A DNA stretch of 64,000 nucleotides from contig NZ_CP121650.1 in NCBI RefSeq assembly GCF_029714405.1, forward strand, positions 8,809,001 through 8,873,000, written 5' to 3'. Of the stretch, positions 34,536 through 42,965 are shown piece after piece. The position numbers were made by a program, and so were the translations under genes. The notes beneath the pieces are model-generated. The model saw nothing but the letters and a program-made list of their open reading frames with translations, ran no database searches and was not told where the DNA came from. Origin of the DNA: Bradyrhizobium sp. CB82. GTDB lineage: Bacteria > Pseudomonadota > Alphaproteobacteria > Rhizobiales > Xanthobacteraceae. Each line of letters opens with the position of its first letter. The first letter of the stretch is position 1.

Positions 34536-34801
34536 AACGGAGGTGGATGCGAACCAAAGGTCGCAGAGACATGCGCGCGATCGAAGACCGGAGTGCGATC
34601 GCGACATCGGGTACGCGATCGTGCGATGAATTGCGTGGAAAGAATTTCCTGGCAACTGAACTGACAGCTGCGCCCCCGGCCCAGGGATGCGCAGACGGGA
34701 CCGCAAGATGGAATTGAAGCATCGGTTTTCCGATGCGCAATGCGCTGCGGTCGCGGAATTGGTGAGGTGGACTTACAGAGTTCTTTGCATTCGAGGATAA
34801 T

Positions 34802-35578
34802 ATGCACGATCAGGTTCATTCCGCTGAACGGCTCAACGAATCCCTGCAATTGCCCGTTCTGCTGCTCATCGAGCCGCTCACGCTCACACGCACGAGCATT
34901 CTGAGCATTCTCAGGCGCGAACTGGCGTCACTCGAGATCGTCGACATGGCGACCACCCAAGGACTGGATAGCGTGTCCGCACGCGACGTTCGTCTGGTCG
35001 CGCTGAGCATCGGGGACAAGCCGCCCGACGATGGCATCGTCGAGGACGATCTTGCGCTGATCGCGGAGTGCTGCCTGAATGCCTCCATCGCCCTCATCTC
35101 CAATCGTGATGACGAGGCTACCGCACTGGCCGCAATGCAGCGAGGTGTGCGTGGTTTCTTCCCCACCTCGCTTCCCATCGAAGTCGCTGTTGCCGGTCTG
35201 CGCCTTGTTCTGGCCGGAGGGGTTTACCGGCCACTGCCGGTCATCGAGTTGAGCAAGGCACCCGGGCTCGACCAGCCATATCCTCGCGCACTTGGATCAG
35301 CGTACTCGAATGGCGACAGAAGCGCGACCGACAGGACTACGACCGATTTCACACCTCGCGAGCAGCAAGTGCTGACGGAACTGGAGCTTGGTCTGCCAAA
35401 CAAATTAATTGCCGCCAAGCTGAACCTTTCCGAAAACACCGTCAAAATGCACATTCAGCACATCATGCGAAAATGCGACGCACGCAACCGGACCGAGGCG
35501 GTTCTGCGCTGGAGCGGTCGATTGTCGGCACACGGTCGCGACACCGACACGAACGCGTCTTCGATTCCCGAGGCATAG
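34802..35578 (+). CDS. LuxR/NarL-type regulator with a degenerate receiver domain
   Basis: A 258-residue two-domain regulator. The C-terminus is a clear LuxR HTH (FTPREQQVLTELELGLPNKLIAAKLNLSENTVKMHIQHI, residues about 184-222). The N-terminal part has the receiver fold, but the acidic pair is replaced by LIEPL, the phospho-acceptor position reads RLVALSIGD, and the conserved lysine region reads GFFPTS. It is therefore probably not controlled by phosphorylation. It converges with the type I secretion cluster and is a candidate regulator of it. Confidence 0.85.
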   Translation: MHDQVHSAERLNESLQLPVLLLIEPLTLTRTSILSILRRELASLEIVDMATTQGLDSVSARDVRLVALSIGDKPPDDGIVEDDLALIAECCLNASIALISNRDDEATALAAMQRGVRGFFPTSLPIEVAVAGLRLVLAGGVYRPLPVIELSKAPGLDQPYPRALGSAYSNGDRSATDRTTTDFTPREQQVLTELELGLPNKLIAAKLNLSENTVKMHIQHIMRKCDARNRTEAVLRWSGRLSAHGRDTDTNASSIPEA

Positions 35579-35595
35579 AAGCAACCACGCGACAC

Positions 35596-37017
35596 TCAAT
35601 CTTCGCGGAACGCGCCATGGAAACTGTCGAGCAGCGGCCTTAGCGCGTAAAGCGCGACGGTGCCGCGCCCTGTCGTGATGAAAACCTGAACCGGCATCCC
35701 CGGAATGATCTGGATATCGTTTGCGGCAATCTGCGCGTCGTCGACGCGAATTTTCGTCGCGTAGTATGGCTGGTCGGTGCGCTTGTCGAGAAGCCGGTCG
35801 GCCGACACGTGTGTCACGATACCCTTCAGCCGCGGCACACGACGCTGATTGTACGGGAGGAGATGGACCTCAGCATTCAAGCCGGGATGAACCACGTCGA
35901 TGTCCTCTGGCCTCAGGCGCGCGGTGACAATCAGGCGATCCTGCCGAGGCACCAGATCCATGAGTGGAGCAGCCGCTCCGATCACGCCTCCCGGCGTGTG
36001 AACCCGAAGGTCGGTCACTACGCCGTCCTCGGGCGCTTTGATCTCTGTTCGCGACAATTGATCCTGGGCCGCCGGCAACCGCTCGCGGAGCTGGAATATC
36101 TGGTTCTGCGCTTCACGCAACGCCTGTGCGATCTCGTTTTGCCTGTCGCTCTCCAGCTTGATCAAGTTCGCCTGCGATTCACCGATCACTTGCCCGGCAC
36201 GTGAGATTTGCGCGGCGATCTCGCCCCGACGCCCCTCAATGTCGGCCAGTTCCCGTTGAAGGTTCAATAGGCGCGGTCGCCGCTCGAGACCCTTGCTGAC
36301 GAGGGTGGCGACCATGTCGAGTTCCTCCCGGGCGATGTCGATGCGCTGCGCGACGGCGGCCTCTTGGGCCTTGAGGCCCTCGATCTCCTTCTCGACCTGC
36401 CCCCTCCTCTCTCGAAGGACCGTCACCTGCGATTGAAACACCTTCCGCCTCGACAAAAAGACGGTCTGCTGCGTCGACAGAATGGTGGCGGCGGCCAGGT
36501 TCGCGCTGGCCGCCCGCTCCAGCGTCTCCGAAAACGAGAGCTTCTCATATCCCCGCTGCTCGGCATCAAGCCGAGCTTCACGTGCCATTGCATCCCACAA
36601 CTGGCCTTGAAGGCTTTGCACCTCGGCGCGAGCCCTGGTGTCGTCCAGCGCGATCAAGGTCTGGCCACTGCGTACGAGGTCACCGTCCGAAACCAGAATC
36701 CTCCCAACGATGCCACCCTCCAGATGTTGAATCGTCTTGCGGCTCGACTCCGATTCCACGACGCCGGAAGCGATCGCCGCGCTCTCCAGAGGCGCAAGGC
36801 TCGACCACGTGCCCAGCCCCAGCATGAAGCAGAGCACGAGCAGATTGCCTGCGAGCGTCACACCGCGGAGTCTCGTGCGTGGCGAGATCGGCGTCGGAGC
36901 CGTGCACCATGGAAACTCGAGGGGTTCGTAATCGTCGATTGCGGTAATCTCGATACCGAGCCGTCGCCCGGTGGGTGGGGTGCTCAGCGGCGCGCGCGTT
37001 TCCTGTTTCCAGATCAT
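35596..37017 (-). CDS. HlyD-family membrane fusion protein of a type I secretion system
   Basis: Periplasmic adaptor linking the ABC exporter to an outer-membrane channel. 473 residues: cytoplasmic N-terminus, one membrane segment (about 53-75), biotinyl-lipoyl-like domain (ESSRKTIQHLEGGIVGRILVSDGD in the range 89-112), a long coiled coil (about 125-315), then the second lipoyl half (TEIKAPEDGVVTDLRVHTPGGVI) and a beta-barrel domain. Its ATG overlaps the stop of the exporter gene by 4 bases. No TolC-type gene is present in the window. Confidence 0.92.
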   Translation of the reverse strand: MIWKQETRAPLSTPPTGRRLGIEITAIDDYEPLEFPWCTAPTPISPRTRLRGVTLAGNLLVLCFMLGLGTWSSLAPLESAAIASGVVESESSRKTIQHLEGGIVGRILVSDGDLVRSGQTLIALDDTRARAEVQSLQGQLWDAMAREARLDAEQRGYEKLSFSETLERAASANLAAATILSTQQTVFLSRRKVFQSQVTVLRERRGQVEKEIEGLKAQEAAVAQRIDIAREELDMVATLVSKGLERRPRLLNLQRELADIEGRRGEIAAQISRAGQVIGESQANLIKLESDRQNEIAQALREAQNQIFQLRERLPAAQDQLSRTEIKAPEDGVVTDLRVHTPGGVIGAAAPLMDLVPRQDRLIVTARLRPEDIDVVHPGLNAEVHLLPYNQRRVPRLKGIVTHVSADRLLDKRTDQPYYATKIRVDDAQIAANDIQIIPGMPVQVFITTGRGTVALYALRPLLDSFHGAFRED

Positions 37018-38801
37018 GGGCGAACCGGCTGTCCCGGCACCTTGGCGGTTGAGGGCGCGATCTCGGCTGGCGCGGATTGCGATATCACCTGGGGCCTGCT
37101 CAGATGCCGCTCGAACATTTCCTCGCTTTCGCCGAACGCGACGACCGCGCCGCCATCCATGATGGCGATCTTGTCCGTGGCTCCGAGAATACCCATTCGG
37201 TGAGTGACGACGACCACCATGACATTGGCGATCTTCAATTGCTCGATGGCGTCCAGCAGCATCCGCTCCCCAGCGTAGTCGAGGCTGGCGTTCGGCTCGT
37301 CGAGAACGACGAGGCGTGGGTTGCGGAAAAAGGCCCGAGCAAGTCCGAGGCGCTGGCGATATCCCCGAGAAAAGGCCACGCCCCCACTTGGAACCACGGT
37401 GTGGTAAGCTTGCGGCAGCCGCATGATCGCGTCATGTATGCCGACGAGCTTGGCGGTCTCGACGATCTCCCGTGGATCGGCATCATCAAGCCGCGCAATG
37501 ATCTCGTTTATCGTTTCGCCAAAGAGATTGATGTCTTGCGGCAGGTATCCGAGGTGGCGAGCGCCTCGCCCCTCGCGGAGCAGCGATACGTCTGCATTGT
37601 CGAGCAGGACGCGACCGTGCGTCGGAATCGTAAGTCCGGCGATGACCTGGCCAAGCAGCGACTTGCCCGAGCCGGACGGACCGATGATGCCAAGGCATTC
37701 GCCGGGCGCGAGACTGAAGGCGAGGCCCTTCAACAGAAAGTTGTTGGACCCGGGCAGCTTCAGGCTGACGTTATCGACGACGAGGCCGCTCCGCGGCCGC
37801 TGGGATGAGAATTCTGTAATCACTTCCGCGGCGGGAATTGCGACGAGCACGGCGTCGAGTCGCCGATAGGCTTTCATGGCCGCCGCGAGTGATTTCCAGC
37901 TTGCAATCGCACCCTCGACCGGTGCGATGGCACGGCCAGACATCAGTGTCGCCACAAAAATGATAGCGGGGCTCTTGCCGTAGTCGAGCACGAGCCACGC
38001 TGCCGCTCCCATGATCACGACCTGCGACAGCGCACGTAACGGCTTGGTCGCAAACATGACGAGCGCGTACCGCGACAGGGCAACGTCGTGCTCTCTGCGC
38101 GCTTCTTGCGCGTCGTTGTATATCAGGCGCGCCGTGCCATTCACCATTCCCATTGCGCGGATCAAGTGAATATTGCCGATCGCAGCGGCAAGCCGCCCGT
38201 AGCTCTTGGACAACGCGGCGCCGGCCTTGACCGTAGCATCGTCCGTGAGCAGGTCGCCTGCAAGCGTGAGGCCGAACATCAGAGCCACGCTGCAGGCCGC
38301 CACGACCCCAAGCAACGGATGAACAAGAAAAAGGACACAGAGAAAGAGGGGCGTCCAGAGCGCATCGAACAGCAGCGGGCATGCGCTGGATTCGACGAAC
38401 TGGCGCAGAGCCGTGAGATCCCGATATGTGTCCGGCGACTGAGGCCAATCGCTGCGGAAGGCGGATTCGAGGCACGCCGAAAGCACGGAAGGACGAAGTC
38501 GGTCTTCAACCCATGCGCCAAGGCGGCCCAATAGGACGCGGCGCAGTGCGTCAAGCACTCCACCGACGACGACCGTGACCGCGACGATGAGGGTGAGCAT
38601 CAGAAGCGTGTCGCCACTCCGGCTCGACAAGACCCGATCGTAGATCTGAAGAAGGTAGATGGAAGGCGCAAATAGCAGCAGATTGTAGCTGCAGCTATAC
38701 GCGAACACGAGACCAAGCGGGCCCGCGCAGGCCCAAAGCGCGGCCTCCAGCGGAGTCCGGGCAGGTGCCAGAAGCGGTGTTCGGAGGGACGGCATCAGCA
38801 T
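37014..38801 (-). CDS. Type I secretion ABC exporter (PrtD/AprD family)
   Basis: Inner-membrane ATPase-permease that exports unfolded substrate. 595 residues: a membrane domain (about 22-320) with LFAPSIYLLQIYDRVLSSRSGDTL, typical of PrtD, and an ATPase domain with Walker A GPSGSGKS, Walker B LVVLDEPNASLD and switch histidine VVTHR. The signature motif reads FSRGYRQRLGLARA instead of the usual SGGQRQ. The gene follows the small repeat-protein gene after a hairpin and precedes HlyD. Probable substrates are the two upstream glycine-rich proteins. Confidence 0.92.
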   Translation of the reverse strand: MLMPSLRTPLLAPARTPLEAALWACAGPLGLVFAYSCSYNLLLFAPSIYLLQIYDRVLSSRSGDTLLMLTLIVAVTVVVGGVLDALRRVLLGRLGAWVEDRLRPSVLSACLESAFRSDWPQSPDTYRDLTALRQFVESSACPLLFDALWTPLFLCVLFLVHPLLGVVAACSVALMFGLTLAGDLLTDDATVKAGAALSKSYGRLAAAIGNIHLIRAMGMVNGTARLIYNDAQEARREHDVALSRYALVMFATKPLRALSQVVIMGAAAWLVLDYGKSPAIIFVATLMSGRAIAPVEGAIASWKSLAAAMKAYRRLDAVLVAIPAAEVITEFSSQRPRSGLVVDNVSLKLPGSNNFLLKGLAFSLAPGECLGIIGPSGSGKSLLGQVIAGLTIPTHGRVLLDNADVSLLREGRGARHLGYLPQDINLFGETINEIIARLDDADPREIVETAKLVGIHDAIMRLPQAYHTVVPSGGVAFSRGYRQRLGLARAFFRNPRLVVLDEPNASLDYAGERMLLDAIEQLKIANVMVVVVTHRMGILGATDKIAIMDGGAVVAFGESEEMFERHLSRPQVISQSAPAEIAPSTAKVPGQPVRP

Positions 38802-38884
38802 TTCTCGTCACCGCCGGAGATTGGGTTTGGCCCTTACGGCTGCCCGTCGATCGAACGTGACGACGAACCATTGGCTGCAAATCC

Positions 38885-38912
38885 GGGACCGGCGGCACGC
38901 GCCGCCGGTCCC
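38885..38912 (-). other. Strong hairpin between secreted-protein gene and exporter gene
   Basis: Perfect 12-bp stem (GGGACCGGCGGC / GCCGCCGGTCCC) with a 4-base loop, 22 bases after the stop of the small repeat protein. No T-run follows. It could lower read-through so that the substrate is made in excess over the exporter, or protect the upstream mRNA. Confidence 0.65.
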
Positions 38913-38933
38913 CGCCACGCGACGAGCAGCTGG

Positions 38934-39392
38934 TCAGAGCACGTCGAAGTGGAAGTCCACCTCTCCGCCCAAAGCGGCATTGCCGCTTCCGCCGTTGCCA
39001 CCGATACCGGCCGCCACGTCCTGGTGCTGGTCCACCCAGAGTTTGTTGATCTGAGTGGCATCCGTATTCGCGTAGACCTTGGAGGTATCGTAGCCGCTGT
39101 CCGAACTCTGGCTTCCGTTCGACGTTGCGGTTCCGCCATGGGCTTTTGCAAACCATGAAGCGGTTGCGTTCGCGCCGCCGGCGTCCCAGTCCGCAGTTTG
39201 CTTGACGTGATCACCGGTGTTGACGTGCACGTCGGCACCTTCCGCCTTGTTGGTTGGGTCGAAGGTGAGCGTCGGCTTGTTGATGATGGCTCCCTTGAAA
39301 GTACCGTCACCGCCGTTGCCTACGCTTTGACCGCCGGTGTCGATCGATTTGAATCCGATCGAATCTGAAATGTGGATCGCTTTGGGCAACAT
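38934..39392 (-). CDS. Small glycine-rich repeat protein, likely type I secreted
   Basis: A 152-residue protein without a Sec signal peptide. It contains one degenerate copy of the repeat found four times in the larger neighbour: NGGDGTFKGAIINKP...TFDPTN near the start and INKLWVDQHQDVAAGIGGNGGSGNAALGG near the end. The C-terminus is VDFHFDVL, an acidic-hydrophobic tail of the kind seen in PrtD-type substrates. GGGAGG is 5 bases before the ATG. It is directly upstream of the exporter. Function unknown; surface or biofilm role is a guess. Confidence 0.82.
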   Translation of the reverse strand: MLPKAIHISDSIGFKSIDTGGQSVGNGGDGTFKGAIINKPTLTFDPTNKAEGADVHVNTGDHVKQTADWDAGGANATASWFAKAHGGTATSNGSQSSDSGYDTSKVYANTDATQINKLWVDQHQDVAAGIGGNGGSGNAALGGEVDFHFDVL

Positions 39393-39639
39393 TTGAGCCT
39401 CCCTGCGTTTGTTGACTTACACGCATCATCCATCCCGATCAGACGGACACGCTCGGCAACTCTGATCCCCGCAGCCTTGACGGCGATAGATGTCAAATTG
39501 GACACCATCCGCTTTGGTGGGCCTACGCACGAAAGTATGGCCTCCGTGATGACGTCTTGACGTTGCAGACATCGGGGTGCGTCAAAATGCTGGCCTGCGC
39601 GGCGCATCGAGAGGGCCGGCCTCGTTGCGATCGGCTAAA

Positions 39640-39739
39640 GCATGATCCGGAAAAGTGCGACGCGGTTTTCCGGAAAGATCATGCGCAAACAAGAACCTAA
39701 AGCGCGATGACGTTTCGTCCTAATCTCATCGCGCTTTAG
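39640..39739. repeat. Composite palindromic repeat, copy 2
   Basis: Most complete copy: GCATGATCCGGAAAAGTGCG...TTTTCCGGAAAGATCATGC (hairpin 1), linker GCAAACAAGAACCT, then AAAGCGCGATGA...TCTCATCGCGCTTT (hairpin 2). It fills the gap between the two repeat-protein genes. The remaining 240 bases of this gap (39393-39639) show no gene. Confidence 0.88.
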
Positions 39740-39744
39740 TCTCG

Positions 39745-41133
39745 CTACGCCATCAAGTGGAGATCTGACAAAAAATGCGTGGCAAGATCGCCGCCCAGCG
39801 CGAGATTGCCATGACCGCCGTCGCCGCCCACTCCGGCGATCTGGACCGCGCTCTGGTCGATGTGCACGTCGTTGGTCTGACCTGCCACCGCCGTCGAATG
39901 CGGGCCGGCGATTGCGATATTGATGGGAGCATAGATCGCGACGCTGACATCGATCAGGCTCCCCGAAACGTGGCCGCTCCCGCCGTTGCCCGTTCCATTT
40001 GCTCCGGTCGCGATCGCGTCGGAGCCGCCCCACAGGCCATGGGAGATAAGGCTTCCGCTGCCGCCCGCCGCAATGTTGCCGTTGCCGCCATATCCTCCGA
40101 TGCCGGCTATCTGTAGGGCGGATTGATCCACATACACGCTGTTGGTCTGAATCGCGTAAGCACTGGAATTGTAACCCGCGACCGCGATGTTGATCGGGTC
40201 GTACAGCACGAAGGACGTATGTACGAGTTCTCCATGAAAGGAGCCGTCTCCGCCATTGGCGGCCTGGCTGCCACCCGTCTCGACCAGATGCCAGGCACTT
40301 GCGCCGTTGCTTGATCCCCAGGCGGGATCGAGCGTGATGACGCTGCCGCCACTGGCGACGTTGCCGCTTCCTCCGTTCCCGCCAACACCTGCGACCTGGA
40401 CGACCGACTGATTGAGATCGACCGCATTCGACTGACCTGCGTACGCGTTGCCGCCTTGGCCCGCCAGCGCAATATTGACCGGATGGTAGATCACGACGGG
40501 AGCGTCCACCAACGCGCCGGAGAAATAGCCCGCGCCCCCATTGCCGCCACCGCTGCCGCCAGTCGCGACCACAGCGGAGCCGGCGGAGGCTCCGCCGACG
40601 CTGCCTCCCGACGCGAGATTGCCGTTGCCGCCATCTCCCCCGACGCCCGCTATCTGAAAGGCGGATTGATCGACATTCACGTCGTTGGTTTGCTGGGCCA
40701 GGGCAACGGAGCCGTATCCGACGGACACCGATATGTTGATCGGCTCATAGATCAGCATGGAGGCATGAACGATGCCTCCATAGAAATGGCCGTCTCCGCC
40801 ATTGCCGGCCGCGCTGTCTCCGCTCTGGATCGAACCCGGCCCTGGATTGCCCGATCCGGTTCCGATTCCAGCCGATGGAGTGGCGTGGCGGACACTATCG
40901 GGCTCGGAAGACACGGCGTCGTGCCGACTCGTGTTTCCAATGGGAGAGTGCGTCTCCTGACCCGCAAACCACAGCCGGCCATGGGCGCCAGCTCCATCAT
41001 CTCCAGAAATCGGCCTGGAGGAAGGTGCAGAGTCCCTCGAGGCGAAAGCGAACCTGTCATTGCCATCATCGTCAACGTGATGGTGGTCTCGATGAAGCGG
41101 CACGATCGCGTCCGACGGGTACCGGAAATTCAT
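39745..41133 (-). CDS. Large glycine-rich protein with four 85-95-residue repeats, likely type I secreted
   Basis: A 462-residue protein. Residues 1-108 are polar and histidine/aspartate-rich (HRDHHHVDDDGND). Four repeats begin near residues 110, 197, 292 and 382. Each reads about NGGxGxFxGxLV, then IYxPINIAVAG, then AxAxQTNxVxVDQSAxQIAG, then VGGxGGNGNxAxGGS. There is no Sec signal and no classical RTX nonapeptide. GGGAGG is 4 bases before the ATG. The pattern suggests a beta-solenoid-like surface protein. Same strand and order as the exporter genes, so probably a substrate. Confidence 0.85.
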   Translation of the reverse strand: MNFRYPSDAIVPLHRDHHHVDDDGNDRFAFASRDSAPSSRPISGDDGAGAHGRLWFAGQETHSPIGNTSRHDAVSSEPDSVRHATPSAGIGTGSGNPGPGSIQSGDSAAGNGGDGHFYGGIVHASMLIYEPINISVSVGYGSVALAQQTNDVNVDQSAFQIAGVGGDGGNGNLASGGSVGGASAGSAVVATGGSGGGNGGAGYFSGALVDAPVVIYHPVNIALAGQGGNAYAGQSNAVDLNQSVVQVAGVGGNGGSGNVASGGSVITLDPAWGSSNGASAWHLVETGGSQAANGGDGSFHGELVHTSFVLYDPINIAVAGYNSSAYAIQTNSVYVDQSALQIAGIGGYGGNGNIAAGGSGSLISHGLWGGSDAIATGANGTGNGGSGHVSGSLIDVSVAIYAPINIAIAGPHSTAVAGQTNDVHIDQSAVQIAGVGGDGGHGNLALGGDLATHFLSDLHLMA

Positions 41134-41490
41134 GTCGCCTCCCTCGCCGCAATTGGACGGGCCCCTCTCCCCGACGTCGAGGAGTGTCAGCCGCGGAAGG
41201 TCAAAAGCCGAGTCGTCAATTCGAGTGCAGCGTTTCGAATGGAGGGCGTCAGATCGTCTACGCCCGTTTGTAGCGGACAGCCTTCACGAGAGGCCGTATC
41301 GACCACGCGATGCGGGTGTAACTCGTCACCTCGCCCCGCTTACGGCGAGAGGTCGCAATTCGCGCGCGGCGGGCATTGCGGGTGAGAGGACTCTCCGCGA
41401 ATCCGTCTCTTAATCTTTATCGTGGAGACACCCCCTCACGCCGCCCCTCACCCCGTAGGAACGGGGAGAGGGAGAGGAGAGAGCCGGATA
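41134..41490. other. Intergenic region upstream of the large repeat-protein gene
   Basis: About 357 bases with no convincing gene; it must hold the promoter of the repeat-protein gene. Near 41450-41470 the short hairpin CCCCGT-AGGA-ACGGGG lies after the stop of the solute-binding-protein gene and may act as its 3' end. Confidence 0.5.
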
Positions 41491-42663
41491 TCACTTCATC
41501 GGGCACTTGTCGTGGAAGCGGTCCTGGTCGTCCTTGAGGATGGTGGCGACCGTCTTCAGCGCAAGCTGGCCGTCCGCGTCCTTCACCACGTCCTGGAGAT
41601 AGAAGTTCTGGATCGGGATGTGGTTGTTGCCGTACTTGAACGAGCCGCGCAGCGACTTGAAGTTGGCCTTCTCCATCTCGGCCTTCATCGCGTCCTTCTT
41701 GCTGGTGTCGCCCTTCACCGCAACGACCGCGCTGTTGATGAGCTGGGCCGCATCGTAGGCTTGCGCGCCGTAATAGGTCGGTCGCAGGTTGGTGTACTTC
41801 TTGCGGTAGTCGGTGACGAAGCGCTTGTTCTCGTCGTTGGGGAGGTCGTTGACCCATTCCTGCGCGCCGGGAATGCCCAGCGCATTCTCCTTCTGGAGCG
41901 GCAGCGACAGCTCGTCAACGGTGAACACCGTATAGAGCGGGATCTGGGTTTTCATGCCCGCCTGGACGTATTGATTGAGGAACTGCACGCCGGCAGCACC
42001 CGGATAGAATACGAAGATCGACTCGGCGCCTGACGCGCGGGCCTTCGACAGCTCGGCGGAGAAATCGAGCTGGCTCGGCCAGACGGTATATTCCTCGCCC
42101 TTGATCTCGCCCTTGAAGGTGCTCTTGACGCCCGCGAGCATGTCCTTGCCCGCGGCGTAGTTCGGCCCGATCAGAAAGACGCTCTTGACGCCCTTCTGAT
42201 TCATGTACTGACCCATCGCCTGCGGCGTCTGGTCGTTCTGCCAGGAGGTCGAGAACACGTAAGGCGAGCAGAGCTCGCCGGCGAGCTGCGACGGGCCGGC
42301 ATTGGCCGAGATCAGGAAGGTCTGCGAATCCACCGCGGTCTTGAGCGAGGCGAGCAGCACGTTCGACCAGATGTAGCCGACGATGAAATCGACCCTGTCG
42401 GACTGCACCAGCTTCTCGGTCTTCTGTTTGCCGACGTCGGGCTTCTGCTGGTCATCCTCGTAGATCACCTCGACCGGCTTGCCGGCCATCTTGCGGCCGA
42501 GATGGTCGAGCGCGAGCTCGAAAGAGTTGCGCATGTCGTTGCCGATGACAGCGGTCGGGCCGCTGAAGGTCGAGACGAAGCCGATCTTGATGGTGTCGCC
42601 AGCCGATGCCGGGCTTGCCAGCACCAGCGCAGCCGCGCCCGCCAGCCAGAATGCCGTCCTCAT
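41491..42663 (-). CDS. Branched-chain-amino-acid-type ABC substrate-binding protein
   Basis: Periplasmic binding protein of the HAAT class, 390 residues. A Sec signal (MRTAFWLAGAAALVLASPASA) precedes DTIKIGFVSTFSGPTAVIGNDMRNSF, the usual start of the family, and the fold continues to the end. The start at 42663 has GAGGAGGGGAG upstream. No permease or ATPase is adjacent, so it is an orphan; it could serve the liv-type operon at 21871-25207, which lacks a binding protein, or another system. Relatives often bind aromatic acids. Confidence 0.88.
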   Translation of the reverse strand: MRTAFWLAGAAALVLASPASAGDTIKIGFVSTFSGPTAVIGNDMRNSFELALDHLGRKMAGKPVEVIYEDDQQKPDVGKQKTEKLVQSDRVDFIVGYIWSNVLLASLKTAVDSQTFLISANAGPSQLAGELCSPYVFSTSWQNDQTPQAMGQYMNQKGVKSVFLIGPNYAAGKDMLAGVKSTFKGEIKGEEYTVWPSQLDFSAELSKARASGAESIFVFYPGAAGVQFLNQYVQAGMKTQIPLYTVFTVDELSLPLQKENALGIPGAQEWVNDLPNDENKRFVTDYRKKYTNLRPTYYGAQAYDAAQLINSAVVAVKGDTSKKDAMKAEMEKANFKSLRGSFKYGNNHIPIQNFYLQDVVKDADGQLALKTVATILKDDQDRFHDKCPMK

Positions 42664-42965
42664 AACCACTCCCCTCCTCATTTTCCTTGCCCCGAAATGG
42701 CGGATGGCCCGCTTCCGGATCATTCTGTTTAGGACGCAAAATCGTGTGAACCGTCAATGGCTCAGCGCACTCCTGCACCATAATTCTCCCCTATCCCCGA
42801 TGGCAAGAAATATAGTTCTACGCACTTTGGCGAGGGCCGCGGCGGATGTTCGCGCCTCCTGCGATATGCCGTCGCTATTTCATCAATTGATGACGGCTAT
42901 TGGACCAACACCCCGTCTTCGCTCTTAAATGAGTGGCGCACACCCAGCGAATCGAGGCCGCATTC
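42664..42965. other. Divergent intergenic region
   Basis: About 300 bases between the binding-protein gene (minus) and the NDH-2-type gene (plus); must hold both promoters. I see no clear operator, no paired TGCA site and no small gene. Confidence 0.5.

Noticed and set aside
39745..41133. Regular DNA repeats that could suggest a CRISPR or satellite array
   Set aside because: The repeats are 85-95 codons long, in frame, diverged at DNA level and conserved at protein level; they are coding.
38934..41133. RTX calcium-binding toxin or adhesin
   Set aside because: No GGxGxDxUx nonapeptides are present; glycine pairs occur once or twice per long repeat only.
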